The notes: generated from the letters alone by a model not told the origin. Positions 33,475-42,173 are shown, counted from the first letter of the stretch. The stretch: DNA of 64,000 nucleotides from Streptomyces sp. NBC_00247 (GCF_036188265.1 NZ_CP108093.1:4050001-4114000), one strand, 5' to 3'. Program-made: numbers and translations.

Positions 33475-34383
33475 ATGACCGCGCCGCAGCCCGCTTCCCC
33501 CGCCCCGGACGCCCCGGTAGTCGATTCCGAGAGCTCCGAAAGTTACGTTCTCGTGCTGTCCTGCCCGGACAAACAGGGCATCGTGCACGCCGTGTCGAGC
33601 TATCTCTTCATGACCGGCTGCAACATCGAGGACAGCCAGCAGTTCGGTGACCACGACACGGGCCTGTTCTTCATGCGGGTCCACTTCTCGGCCTCCTCGC
33701 CGGTGTCGGTGGAGAAGCTGCGGGCGAGCTTCGCCGCGATCGGCGACTCCTTCCACATGGAGTGGCAGATCCACCTCGCGTCGGAGCGGATGCGGGTGGT
33801 GCTGATGGTCAGCAAGTTCGGGCACTGCCTGAACGACCTGCTGTTCCGGTCCCGGATCGGCGCACTGCCGGTGGAGATCGCGGCCGTCGTCTCCAACCAC
33901 GAGGACTTCGCCGAGCTGGTCGCCTCGTTCGGTGTGCCCTTCCGGCACATCCCCGTCACCCGGGACACCAAGGCCGAAGCCGAGGCGGAGCTGCTGGAGC
34001 TGGTCCGCGCGGAGAACGTCGAACTCGTCGTCCTCGCCCGCTACATGCAGGTCCTCTCCGACAACCTCTGCAAGGAGCTCAGCGGCCGGATCATCAACAT
34101 CCACCACTCCTTCCTGCCGAGCTTCAAGGGCGCACGCCCTTACCACCAGGCGCACGCGCGGGGCGTGAAGCTGATCGGCGCGACCGCCCACTACGTGACG
34201 GCCGACCTCGACGAGGGGCCGATCATCGAGCAGGAGGTCGAGCGCGTGGGCCACGGCGTCACCCCGGACCAACTGGTCGCGATCGGCCGGGACGTGGAGT
34301 GCCAGGCGCTCGCCCGCGCGGTGAAGTGGCACGCGGAACGGCGCATCCTGCTCAACGGCCGCCGCACGGTGGTCTTCGCCTGA
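33475..34383 (+). CDS. purU: Formyltetrahydrofolate deformylase
   Basis: 302-aa enzyme hydrolysing 10-formyl-THF to formate and THF, supplying formate for purine synthesis and balancing one-carbon pools. An N-terminal ACT domain (YVLVLSCPDKQGIVHAVSSY, residues ~24-100) precedes the formyltransferase domain. The catalytic block NIHHSFLPSFKGARPYHQA and GVKLIGATAHYVTADLDEGP contain the expected Asn, His and Asp. ATG 33475 is chosen over 33457 since it lies just after ACGGGG and gives the usual length. Confidence 0.93.
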   Translation: MTAPQPASPAPDAPVVDSESSESYVLVLSCPDKQGIVHAVSSYLFMTGCNIEDSQQFGDHDTGLFFMRVHFSASSPVSVEKLRASFAAIGDSFHMEWQIHLASERMRVVLMVSKFGHCLNDLLFRSRIGALPVEIAAVVSNHEDFAELVASFGVPFRHIPVTRDTKAEAEAELLELVRAENVELVVLARYMQVLSDNLCKELSGRIINIHHSFLPSFKGARPYHQAHARGVKLIGATAHYVTADLDEGPIIEQEVERVGHGVTPDQLVAIGRDVECQALARAVKWHAERRILLNGRRTVVFA

Positions 34384-34411
34384 GCGGCTGCCGGCTGCCC
34401 GGCGACCGGAC

Positions 34412-34438
34412 GACGCGGGCGGGACGCCCGCCCGCGTC
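34412..34438 (+). terminator. Terminator after purU
   Basis: GACGCGGGCGGG and CCCGCCCGCGTC form a perfect 12-bp stem with an ACG loop, 28 bases past the purU stop and before the convergent zf-HC2 gene. Confidence 0.65.
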
Positions 34439-34500
34439 ACATCCGGGCCGGGCCCCAGCGGGCGCGCGTCACGGCCGTGCCGTGTCACACCCCGGCCGTG

Positions 34501-36000
34501 TCACAGCCGGCTGAGCGAGGCCGCCGCGTACAGCACGTCCTTGATGGCCTGACGGTCACCGACCCGCCCCACCGCGGCCTCCACCGGCGGCACGTGGCCC
34601 GCGACCAGCTCGCAGAACTCCACGCCGTCCAGGGCGATCTGCGCCACCGTGTGGTCGGCCGAGCCGACCGCGGCCGGCGAGTCCAGTGGGATGTACCAGT
34701 TCCCGCCGCCCCGGCCCTCCACTTCGAGGTGGAGCGACCGCCCCGGCGAACCCGCCGCGACCAGCTCCTTCGCGGGCGCGGCCAGCCCCTCCCGGCGCCG
34801 TACCGCCAGCGCACCGGGCAACAGCCGGGCGGCCAGGTCGACCATCCGGTTCAGGTGTCCCGCGGCCGGCGGGTCGTACGGGTAGTGGACCGCCCGCGCG
34901 ATGTCCCAGCCGTGCACCCAGCACTCGAAGGCCCGCTCCACCAGCGAGTCCCGGACCGACAGCGAGAAGCTCCCGTACGAGACGGAGTCGTCCGCCACCG
35001 CGTGCTCGGCGAACGAGACCGTACGCAGCAGGGTGTGGTTCAGCTCGCGCCACGGCGTACGGATGGACCGGGTCGCCGGACGGGCCGCCTCCGACCAGAT
35101 CGCCTCCGTGCGCGCGACCGGGTTACGGGACAGGTCCCGCCCGCCCAGCGGGTCGGGCAGGCCGAGCGCGCCGGCCACGAGGCCGTCGACGGCCAGCAGA
35201 TGGGCGATCACCCCGGCCACCGTCGTCTTCCGGGTGGCGGGCTTCTCGTCCTCGAACCACCGCAGCCGCACCGGCGCGTGCCACTCGGCGTCGCCGATGT
35301 CCCGGAGCAGCGCGTCGAGCCGGGCGGTCTCCGCGTCGTAGGGCGCCGCCCACTCCGGGAGCGGGATTCCGGCCGGACGCCGTTCGAGGCAGCTCTCGAT
35401 GACCCGGGTGCGGAGCTTCGGGTCGAGGTCCAGCGAACGGTCGGTGTGCAGCAGCCCCACCGCGTCCCGCAGCCGCGTCCCCTCCTCGCGGCAGGGCGGA
35501 CAGCCGGCGAGGTGCTCCTCCACGGCCGCGCCCTCCTCGGCCGAGCAGGCGGCCAGCGCCCACGCGCCGAGCATCGACCGCAGCGCGGAGTGCGACGCCT
35601 CGGGCACCGGCATCACCGGTACGGGGACGGTCGGCAGCACGAACGGGGGAGGCTCCGGACGGCGGCGGGGCCGCGGCACGACTTCCGCCTCCGCTTCCGG
35701 GCCCGCCTCCGACTCCGGGTCCGCTTTCGGGTCCGCCTTTGCTTCCGCTTCCGGGCCCGCCTCCGCTTCCGGGTCTGCTTCCGCCTTTGCTTCCGCTTCC
35801 GGCCCGTCCTCAGGCACGTGCAGGTCCCCCACGTCGGTGAGGTCCGCGAGATCGGTCAGGTCCGAGGGGAGCACCGGCCGCGGTACGGAGCCGAGGGCCA
35901 GATCGTCCGGGGCGCTGCGCGGGCCCGGTATGCGGCGGGCGCGCCGCACGTCGTCCCCGGCGTCCCCGGTTCCGCCGCTGCCGTCGTCGTGGCCGCTCAC
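34501..36000 (-). CDS. zf-HC2 anti-sigma-like protein fused to a maleylpyruvate isomerase-like domain
   Basis: 499-aa protein. Residues ~66-108 are an acidic Glu-Ala/Pro-Glu repeat. A zinc-finger anti-sigma motif follows: ACSAEEGAAVEEHLAGCPPC with Cys152, His163, Cys167 and Cys170 (H-X3-C-X2-C). Residues ~215-460 form an MDMPI/DinB-like domain with TTVAGVIAHLLAVDGLVAGA and FECWVHGWDIARAVHYPY, the latter holding probable metal-binding His residues. GTG 36000 overlaps the stop of the sigma factor gene (GTGA). I infer it binds and inhibits that sigma factor, with the C-terminal domain sensing a thiol or metal. Confidence 0.82.
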   Translation of the reverse strand: MSGHDDGSGGTGDAGDDVRRARRIPGPRSAPDDLALGSVPRPVLPSDLTDLADLTDVGDLHVPEDGPEAEAKAEADPEAEAGPEAEAKADPKADPESEAGPEAEAEVVPRPRRRPEPPPFVLPTVPVPVMPVPEASHSALRSMLGAWALAACSAEEGAAVEEHLAGCPPCREEGTRLRDAVGLLHTDRSLDLDPKLRTRVIESCLERRPAGIPLPEWAAPYDAETARLDALLRDIGDAEWHAPVRLRWFEDEKPATRKTTVAGVIAHLLAVDGLVAGALGLPDPLGGRDLSRNPVARTEAIWSEAARPATRSIRTPWRELNHTLLRTVSFAEHAVADDSVSYGSFSLSVRDSLVERAFECWVHGWDIARAVHYPYDPPAAGHLNRMVDLAARLLPGALAVRRREGLAAPAKELVAAGSPGRSLHLEVEGRGGGNWYIPLDSPAAVGSADHTVAQIALDGVEFCELVAGHVPPVEAAVGRVGDRQAIKDVLYAAASLSRL

Positions 36001-36599
36001 AGGGCACGTCCGTAGCCGGGCGGCGAGAAGCCGTCCGCCGTGGCGAGATTCGCCGTCGAGAGGAGCTGGAGTCCGAGCCGCAGCCGGCGGCGGGCCTCGA
36101 TCTCGGTCACCCCGAGATCGGCGGCGGTCTGCTTGTAGTCGCGTCGCTGGATGTAGGCGAGTTCCAGCGCGGCCCGCAGCGGTTCGGGCATGGTGGCCGC
36201 GATGTAGTCGGCGCGGGCCGCGGCGGTCGCCCTGCGCAGACGTTCGTCCAGCTCGGAGGTGTCCGGAGGGCCGTCGTCCCCGGTGCTCCGGCCAGTCTCC
36301 TCGTACGCGTCGCGCTCCGCCGAGCGCAGCCGCTCCACCGAACGCCGGTGGGCCAGGCGCGCCACCCAGGACCGCATGGAGCCCAGCCGGGGATCGTAGG
36401 CGTCCGGGTTCTGCCAGACGTGGGCGAAGACCTCGCGGGTCACGATGTTGGCGGCGTCCTCGTCGTCCAGCATCCGGTTGGCCTGGCTGTGGACGAGTGC
36501 GGCGAACCGGTCGTAGAGCTCGCCGAGGGCCGCCGCCTCGCCGCGCGCCAGCCGTTGCTGCATCCTGCGGTCCCAGCGGGGAGGTGCGCCGTACGCCAT
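35997..36599 (-). CDS. ECF-type RNA polymerase sigma factor
   Basis: 200-aa sigma factor. Region 2 spans ~20-95 (LYDRFAALVHSQANRMLDDE, GSMRSWVARLAHRRSVERLR) and region 4 ~130-185 (ALELAYIQRRDYKQTAADLG, EIEARRRLRLGLQLL). It is translationally coupled to the anti-sigma-like gene downstream. The STAS protein gene is divergent, across a 387-base spacer. The ATG at 36599 gives MAYGAPPRWDRRMQQRLARG; the frame is open further upstream. Promoter targets are unknown. Confidence 0.88.
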   Translation of the reverse strand: MAYGAPPRWDRRMQQRLARGEAAALGELYDRFAALVHSQANRMLDDEDAANIVTREVFAHVWQNPDAYDPRLGSMRSWVARLAHRRSVERLRSAERDAYEETGRSTGDDGPPDTSELDERLRRATAAARADYIAATMPEPLRAALELAYIQRRDYKQTAADLGVTEIEARRRLRLGLQLLSTANLATADGFSPPGYGRAL

Positions 36600-36986
36600 G
36601 AAACCCCCAGCCCTGCGCCCTGCGGTCGGTCCCGAAACGTGCCCCCGTGCCCCTCGTGCACCCCGAATGTAGTGCGCGACTCCGTCCGAACACGAACCTT
36701 TGCGCCAACTACCTCGTGGCGGGCCGTTGAATGGTAAAGGGGCCCGGTGTCGTAAGGGTGGACGGTGGTCGGGCTGCCGGAGACATCGGGACGGGGGCGT
36801 GCGGCGGGGTGTGCGGTGGGGCTTCTTGCCGGTCCCGGCCCCCGCAAACCCGCGTGCACACGGAAGAGTGGGCCGGTGTTTCATGGAGGGGCGAATGGGC
36901 AGCCGCGAGGAGGAACGGAATCCTCCGCATCGACACCGGTCCGGTACCGGTCTCGTCGGGAGCCCCGGAACGAGAGGTCCAGTCGC
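36600..36986. promoter_or_regulatory. Divergent promoter region between sigma factor and STAS genes
   Basis: 387 bases without a gene. The part near 36690-36750 (CGAACACGAACCTTTGC, TTGAATGGTAAAGG) is the least G/C-rich and probably holds the promoters. GGAGG (36909-36913) and CCTCC (36922-36926) could pair, and ACCGGT repeats occur near 36940-36955 ahead of the STAS start. No known operator is recognised. Confidence 0.4.
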
Positions 36987-37361
36987 GTGACGCTGAAGGT
37001 GGACGAGGCCGAGCAGGGCGGTTGGACCGTGCTCCGGATAAACGGCGAGCTCGACTTGGTGACGTCACCCGTCGTCCGTAGTTCCGTGCACGGAGCCGTC
37101 GCGGCGGGGCGGCATCAGGTCGTCCTCGACCTGACGGAGGTACTTTTCTGCGACTCCAGCGGCGTCGGGGTGCTGATCGCCTCCCGCCGGCTGATGAAGT
37201 CCTGCGGGGGCCGGTTGCGGCTGATCCTGCCTGCCCGGGGAGCCGAGGACGGCTCCCACGTCAACCGGGTGCTCGCCGCGCTGGGGGTGCGCCGGCTCTT
37301 CGAGGTCTATCCCGACGCGGACGCCGCCGTCGACGAGACCGCTCTCCCGCTGCCCGCCTGA
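36987..37361 (+). CDS. STAS-domain anti-sigma factor antagonist
   Basis: 124-aa SpoIIAA/RsbV-type protein. It has the core GWTVLRINGELDLVTSPVV and the phosphorylation site block VLFCDSSGVGVLIASRRL, where one Ser of DSSG is the usual target of an RsbW/SpoIIAB-like kinase. Unphosphorylated antagonists bind the kinase and free a sigma factor. Here an HATPase regulator lies 1.4 kb downstream and an ECF sigma factor is divergent, but the partner is not proven. GTG 36987 sits behind AGAGGTCC. Confidence 0.88.
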   Translation: MTLKVDEAEQGGWTVLRINGELDLVTSPVVRSSVHGAVAAGRHQVVLDLTEVLFCDSSGVGVLIASRRLMKSCGGRLRLILPARGAEDGSHVNRVLAALGVRRLFEVYPDADAAVDETALPLPA

Positions 37362-37466
37362 CGGACCGGTGGGATACGGGCGCGGTGCGGTTGTCATACC
37401 GCTGTGTCACATTGCTGTCTTGCCGCAGTGACACGTGACGACGTCGGGCGTCGTACGCTCCCGGCT

Positions 37467-38039
37467 ATGGACAGCGCAGAATACGAGCGCAAGATCGCGC
37501 ACCGCTTCGCCGCCTTCGACCAGGACGGCAGTGGCTACATCGACCGGACCGACTTCAACGCCGCCGCGGCCCGACTGCTCGCCGAGTTCGGCACGACGGC
37601 CAGGTGCGACCGGGGGCAGGCTCTCTACAGCGGGGCGGAGGCCTTCTGGCAGGGGATGGCCGGGATCGCGGACGTGGACGGCGACCAGCGGGTCAGCCGC
37701 GAGGAGTTCGTGGGCGGGGCGGTGAAGCGGCTGCGGGACAGCCCCGAACGGTTCGCGGAGATCGCCCGTCCCTTCCTGCGCGCGGCCATCGCCGTCGCCG
37801 CCGCCGACGGCGCGCACGGCCCCGTCGGCCCCTCCGGCGCCCCGGTCCCGGGAGCCCCGGCCGCCGGTACGGCTCCGGTCGACGCGGTGGAGCGGGCCCT
37901 GCGGGTGCTCGGCGCGGACGCGGACATCGCGCGCGTCGCCGCCCGGAGCCTGGACGCCGACCAGGACGGGCACATCGCGGAGGACGACGCCGTGGCGGCC
38001 CTCGCCGCGTACGTCACCGTGGTCGAACCGGACGCCTGA
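37467..38039 (+). CDS. EF-hand calcium-binding protein
   Basis: 190-aa calerythrin-like protein. EF-hand loops are DQDGSGYIDRTD (residues 18-29), DVDGDQRVSREE (69-80) and DADQDGHIAEDD near 165, all with acidic residues at positions 1, 3 and 12 or close variants. A Gly/Ala/Pro linker (AHGPVGPSGAPVPGAPAAG) separates the second and third hands. Such proteins buffer or sense Ca2+ in Streptomyces. ATG 37467 is used; the upstream in-frame codons lie in the promoter region. Confidence 0.88.
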   Translation: MDSAEYERKIAHRFAAFDQDGSGYIDRTDFNAAAARLLAEFGTTARCDRGQALYSGAEAFWQGMAGIADVDGDQRVSREEFVGGAVKRLRDSPERFAEIARPFLRAAIAVAAADGAHGPVGPSGAPVPGAPAAGTAPVDAVERALRVLGADADIARVAARSLDADQDGHIAEDDAVAALAAYVTVVEPDA

Positions 38040-38128
38040 CGCGGTCGGGCCGGAAACCTGACGCGGTCGAACCGGACGCCTGAGCGGTCGGGCCGGGACG
38101 CCTGACGCGGGCGGACCGGAACGCCTGG
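38026..38128. repeat. Degenerate tandem repeat beginning in the EF-hand gene's 3' end
   Basis: About five copies of a ~20-base unit, consensus CCGGACGCCTGACGCGGTCG, run from the last codons of the EF-hand gene (encoding VEPDA-stop) to 38128. Copies vary by substitutions and small deletions. Because the first copy is coding, the array probably grew by duplication of the gene's end. Confidence 0.7.
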
Positions 38129-38750
38129 TGCCCGACGCGTGGCGCCGGGGCGCGCGGTCGGGCCTGAGTGAGCCCCCGCGCTCCGGCCGCGCCGGGCGTG
38201 CGAGTGGGCGTGCATTCGCTCAGGCGTCCTGCCTCCTCCTTCGCGCAGATGTCCGGCCCGGTCGTCCGCCGGTGCCGGAGCGAACCGTTCCGCCAGGGGT
38301 GAGCCCGCTTCCCGCATGCGGTGACGTGCGGTGACGTAGGAAGGCCGCCCCCCGCGCCGACCCTGCGACGCCCCGTGGTCGTTTCGTCACCGGCGGGAGT
38401 CGTCGGCGTGCTCGGGTACGCTCCGTGGGATGCGAGAGCTAGTGGAACCGGACGCTCCGGAGGCGGCCCGCGCGGCGGCCGAGGGCCGGGTGCGGTGCCT
38501 TGCTCGTACGACAGGGAGCTGCACCGGGCCGGGCCGGACGGCGATGCCGGGGGTGCGGAGGACCGTCTGGGCGGCCTCCGGCCGAGGGCGTCGCACAGTA
38601 TGCACCACGCGTACTCCTTCGCGCGTGAATATGCCCGAAGCGCTTGTTGCGGTGACTGTACGTCAACCATGCTGTCGCGCACAGGAATCACGTTCCGTGA
38701 TCCTGAGGAGGCGCGAGGCGATGTGTCCGCCGGTTCGGATGGTGTGAGCG
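38129..38750. other. Intergenic region with possible gene remnant
   Basis: About 620 bases. An ORF at 38430-38747 begins MRELVEPDAPEAARAAAEGR seven bases... behind GGGTACGCT, a -10-like element suited to a leaderless transcript, and stops 3 bases before the next gene. Its first ~22 codons have normal coding composition but the later codons do not, so it may be a decayed or frameshifted gene. TTGTTGCGGTGAC-like A/T-richer sequence near 38640-38700 may contain the promoter of the HATPase gene. Confidence 0.35.
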
Positions 38751-39254
38751 GTGCAGGTGCTTCAGGTTCAGCTGGAGGTCGGGGCGGATCCCGCAGAGGT
38801 GGGACGTGCCCGCAGATGGGCGCGGTCGCGCCTGGAGGGATCGGGGATAAGGGACGACGAACCGCTCGCCGAGACCCTCATCCTCCTGATCTCGGAACTG
38901 GTCACCAACGCGGTGGTGCACACGGGCTGTCCGGCCGTCCTGCGGATGCTCTTCGGCCCGACCGGTGCGCCGGGGGCGGGCGGCACGGTGCGCGTGGAGG
39001 TGGCGGACGCCAGCGCCCGCCCGCCGAAGCAGCGCCACGCGGAGGGCGACGACACCAACGGGCGCGGCCTGGAGCTGGTCGACGGGCTCGCCGACCGTTG
39101 GGGCTGGATGCCCGAGGGCACCGGGAAACAGATCTGGTGCGAGGTCGACCGCCACGGCCGCGCGGCGTCGGAGGCGCGCGCGGAGGACCCTGCCGCGCTC
39201 GACGCCTACGACCCGCTGCTCGCCTTCAGTGATCTCTATCCCGATCTGACCTGA
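38751..39254 (+). CDS. HATPase_c regulatory protein (RsbW-like anti-sigma kinase)
   Basis: 167-aa GHKL ATPase of the Streptomyces anti-sigma type. The N-box is LILLISELVTNAVVHTGCP, and the G-box region DDTNGRGLELVDGLADRWGW follows after VRVEVADASARPPKQR. These proteins bind and phosphorylate STAS antagonists or sequester sigma factors; the STAS gene at 36987 is a plausible partner. Start GTG 38751 (MQVLQVQLEVGADPAEV) has only a weak GAGC upstream. Confidence 0.85.
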   Translation: MQVLQVQLEVGADPAEVGRARRWARSRLEGSGIRDDEPLAETLILLISELVTNAVVHTGCPAVLRMLFGPTGAPGAGGTVRVEVADASARPPKQRHAEGDDTNGRGLELVDGLADRWGWMPEGTGKQIWCEVDRHGRAASEARAEDPAALDAYDPLLAFSDLYPDLT

Positions 39255-39302
39255 CGTCCGCGGCGTCCCTACCCGACGTCCGCGGTCAGGGCCCGTATCG
39301 AG

Positions 39303-40295
39303 TCACCCCCGGACGTCGGTGGTCGCGCGGAAGGTTCTGCGGTAGACGGTCGGGGGGACGCCCAAGGCGGCCTGGAAGTGCTGGCGGAGCGAGGTCGCGG
39401 TGCCGAAGCCGGACTGGCGGGCGATCTGGTCGACGGTGAGGCCGGAGGACTCCAGGAGTCGGCGGGCGTGTTCCACCCGCTGCTGGGTGATCCACTGGCC
39501 GGGGCTGATTCCGGCCTCCTCGCGGAAGCGGCGGGTGAAGGTCCGTACGCTCATCGACTCGCGCTCCGCCATGTCCCGCAGCTGGATCGGGCGGTCCAGG
39601 CGGGTGAGTGCCCAGGCCCTGGCCGCGGTCGTGGTGGCGAACCGGGGTTCGGGGACCGGGCGTTGGACGAACTGGCGCTGTCCGCCGTCCCGGTGCGGCG
39701 GTACGACCGTGCGGCGCGCCACGTCGTTGGCGACGGCGGTGCCGTGGTCGCGGCGGACGAGGTGCAGACAGAGATCGATGCCCGCGGCCACCCCGGCGGA
39801 GGTGAGCACGTCCCCGTCGTCCACGAAGAGCACGTCCGGATCGACCCGGACCTTGGGGAAGAGCCGCTGGAAGTGGTCGGCGGACGCCCAGTGGGTGGTG
39901 GCGGGGCGGCCGTCCAGCCGGCCGGCGGCGGCGAGGACGTACCCGCCCGTGCAGATGGCGACCAGCCGGGTGCCGGGGCGGATGCGGGCGAAGGCGGTGG
40001 CGAGTTCGCCGGTCAGCCGGCCCTCGTCGTGCACCGGGCCCAGCTCGTACGAGGCGGGGATCACGACCGTGTCGGCTCCTGCGAGGGCCTCGGGGCCGTT
40101 GCGGATCACCACCGAGTAGTCCGCGTCCGTCTGCACCGGGCCGGGCGGCCGGACGGAGCAGGTCGCGACGTCGTAGAGCGGCTCACCCTCGCCGACGGGC
40201 CCGAGATTCCGGGCGATCTTGAAGATCCTCTGGGGGATGCCCAGTTCGAAGGGGATCACTCCGTCCAGCGCGAGCACCACCACACGATGGACCAC
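39303..40295 (-). CDS. GlxA-family transcriptional regulator (DJ-1/PfpI plus AraC HTH)
   Basis: 330-aa regulator. An N-terminal DJ-1/PfpI-type domain (VVLALDGVIPFELGIPQRIF to about residue 190, with ICTGGYVLAAAGRLDGRPAT containing the elbow Cys) is followed by a C-terminal AraC domain. The two HTHs are RDMAERESMSVRTFTRRFRE and IARQSGFGTATSLRQHF. GTG 40295 is strongly supported by AAAAGGAGG five bases upstream. It is divergent from an MFS transporter gene 58 bases away and probably controls it. GGTA-CA-TACC at 40321-40330 is a candidate binding site. Confidence 0.88.
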   Translation of the reverse strand: MVHRVVVLALDGVIPFELGIPQRIFKIARNLGPVGEGEPLYDVATCSVRPPGPVQTDADYSVVIRNGPEALAGADTVVIPASYELGPVHDEGRLTGELATAFARIRPGTRLVAICTGGYVLAAAGRLDGRPATTHWASADHFQRLFPKVRVDPDVLFVDDGDVLTSAGVAAGIDLCLHLVRRDHGTAVANDVARRTVVPPHRDGGQRQFVQRPVPEPRFATTTAARAWALTRLDRPIQLRDMAERESMSVRTFTRRFREEAGISPGQWITQQRVEHARRLLESSGLTVDQIARQSGFGTATSLRQHFQAALGVPPTVYRRTFRATTDVRG

Positions 40296-40353
40296 GACCG
40301 CCTCCTTTTAACTCCCTGGTGGTACATACCTCTACCTGGTACACCTCTGCGGT

Positions 40354-41700
40354 GTGACGGACAAGCCACGGGACGGCGCGCGCTTTCCCGGACCCAGCGA
40401 TCATGGGACGGTACACGCCCCGCACCGGCTCACCCGGGGGAGGGGCCCGGCCGCACCACCGCCCGTATCCCCGGTCCTACTCCTGGCGGGTCCCGGGGGC
40501 GGCTCGGCCCAGTCGCTCTGGAACCGCAACTTCCGGTACTTCTTCGTCGCTCGCACCGTCGCCCTCTTCGGCGACGGCATGATCCCCGTGGCGCTCACCG
40601 CCGGGCTGCTGGGCGCGGGCCGTCCGAGTTCCTCCGTGGGATACGCGCTCGCCTCCTGGATGGCCCCGCTGGCGGTGTTCGTGCTCTTCGGCGGGGTGCT
40701 CGCCGACAAGTTCACCCCGCGACGGATGATGATCGCCGCCGACGCGCTGCGGCTGGCCGGCGCCTCCGCGCTGGCGGTCCTCTTCATCACCGGCAACCCG
40801 CCCCTCTTGGCGGTCTGCTCGCTCAGCGCGGTCGCGGGTGTCGGCGCCGCGCTGTTCCAGCCGGGCGTCGCCTCGACCGTGCCCCGGATCTCCACCGACG
40901 TCCAGCGCGCCAACGCGGTCCTGCGGGTCTCCGAGGCCCTGATGGCGATGGCGGGCCCGGCCTTCGCCGGCCTGCTGGTGGGACTGGCGAGCGCCGGAGC
41001 GGTGTACGTCGCCAACGCGGCCACCTTCGCCGTCTCCGGCGTCTGCCTCTTCCTGCTGAGACTCGCCCCCGCCCCGCACGAGGAAGTGCCGCGCGGCGGA
41101 TTCGTCGCCGAACTGGTCGACGGATGGCGTGAGTTCCGTGCCCGGTCCTGGCTCTGGGGAGTGATCGCGATCTGGACGGTGTACGGCTTCGCCGTCCTCG
41201 GCCCGGTCCAGCCGCTCACCGCGGTCCGGATCACCGAAGGCCACGGCTCCGGGACGTACGGCGTGATGATGGCGGTCAGCGGTGCGGGCAGCGTGGCCGG
41301 CGGGCTGCTCGCCCTCCGGCTGCGCCCCCGTCGCCCGCTCGCCGCCGGGGCGCTGGCGCTCCCGGCCGTCGCCGTCAACCTGGTGGTGCTGGGGCTCGAC
41401 CTGCCGGTCGCGGCGATCGGCGCCGGTCAGTTGGTGGCCGGCGCCGCCTCCGCGTTCTGGCTGGTGATGTGGTCCACGACGGTCCAGACGCATGTGCCGC
41501 CCGAGGCGCTGAACCGGCTGCACGCCTACGACGTGGCGGGGTCGCTCCTGATGGTCGCGGCGGGCCGCGCGCTGGCGGGCCCGGTCGCCGAGGCGGTCGG
41601 CACGTCCTCACTGTTCCTGGCGGGCGCCGTGATCAACCTGCTCGTCGTGTCCGCGCTGCTCGTCACGCGCCCCATCAGCCGGCTGCGGCGCGCGGGATGA
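40354..41700 (+). CDS. MFS transporter
   Basis: 448-aa major facilitator of the multidrug/macrolide-efflux type, with about twelve helices. After a ~45-residue Pro-rich leader, NFRYFFVARTVALFGDGMIP opens helix 1, and GGVLADKFTPRRMMIAADAL is the conserved loop 2-3 motif. The second half includes WGVIAIWTVYGFAVLG and SSLFLAGAVINLLVVSALLV. GTG 40354 is used; a start nearer the first helix is possible. It is divergent from the GlxA regulator and overlaps the DUF2809 gene by ATGA. Confidence 0.88.
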   Translation: MTDKPRDGARFPGPSDHGTVHAPHRLTRGRGPAAPPPVSPVLLLAGPGGGSAQSLWNRNFRYFFVARTVALFGDGMIPVALTAGLLGAGRPSSSVGYALASWMAPLAVFVLFGGVLADKFTPRRMMIAADALRLAGASALAVLFITGNPPLLAVCSLSAVAGVGAALFQPGVASTVPRISTDVQRANAVLRVSEALMAMAGPAFAGLLVGLASAGAVYVANAATFAVSGVCLFLLRLAPAPHEEVPRGGFVAELVDGWREFRARSWLWGVIAIWTVYGFAVLGPVQPLTAVRITEGHGSGTYGVMMAVSGAGSVAGGLLALRLRPRRPLAAGALALPAVAVNLVVLGLDLPVAAIGAGQLVAGAASAFWLVMWSTTVQTHVPPEALNRLHAYDVAGSLLMVAAGRALAGPVAEAVGTSSLFLAGAVINLLVVSALLVTRPISRLRRAG

Positions 41701-42173
41701 CCGGGACGGCACGGGACCGGCGACCGGCCCCCGGAATGTCCGCCGCGCGCACCCGTGGGGTCGCGGCGGCCTGTGCCGTGCCGACCGTCGCCACCGCCCT
41801 CGCCGCCCGCGCCGTCTTGGACGGAGACCCCGGGAAGTACGCGGGCGACGCGCTCTACACGGTGCTGGTCCACGCCCTGGTGGTACTGGTCGCCCCGCGC
41901 GTCCGCCCGGCGCTCGCGGCGGGGGCGGCGCTGGTCCTCAGCTGCGCCGTGGAGGTCGCACAGCTGACCGGCGTGCCCGCCGGTCTGTCGGCCCGCTCGG
42001 AGGTGTTCCGGCTGGTGCTCGGCTCGACCTTCAACGCCCCGGACCTGCTCTGGTACGCGGTGGGCGCGGCGTTCTCGTGGGGCGTGCACCGGTCGTCGCG
42101 GCGGTGGGCCGTCGCGACGGCGACGGGCCGGTCCGCTCAGGCCTCGGGGCGGGTCCGTCCCTCGGACTCCTGA
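41697..42173 (+). CDS. DUF2809-family small membrane protein
   Basis: 158-aa protein with about four hydrophobic helices (GVAAACAVPTVATALAARAV, LYTVLVHALVVLVAPRV, ALAAGAALVLSCAVEVAQL, LLWYAVGAAFSWGVHRS). The motif VFRLVLGSTFNAPDLLWYAVG is typical of DUF2809. The ATG overlaps the MFS stop by four bases, so both are co-translated. Its 3' end overlaps the convergent gene at 42137 by 37 bases. Function unknown. Confidence 0.8.
   Translation: MTGTARDRRPAPGMSAARTRGVAAACAVPTVATALAARAVLDGDPGKYAGDALYTVLVHALVVLVAPRVRPALAAGAALVLSCAVEVAQLTGVPAGLSARSEVFRLVLGSTFNAPDLLWYAVGAAFSWGVHRSSRRWAVATATGRSAQASGRVRPSDS

Noticed and set aside
35690..35815. Short tandem DNA repeats of TTCCGCTTCCGGGCC type
   Set aside because: They encode the Glu/Ala acidic repeat of the zf-HC2 protein, so they are protein low complexity rather than a separate element.
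38430..38747. A 105-aa ORF before the HATPase gene
   Set aside because: Only the first ~22 codons look coding; the later codon third positions are mixed. Noted as a possible remnant rather than a gene.
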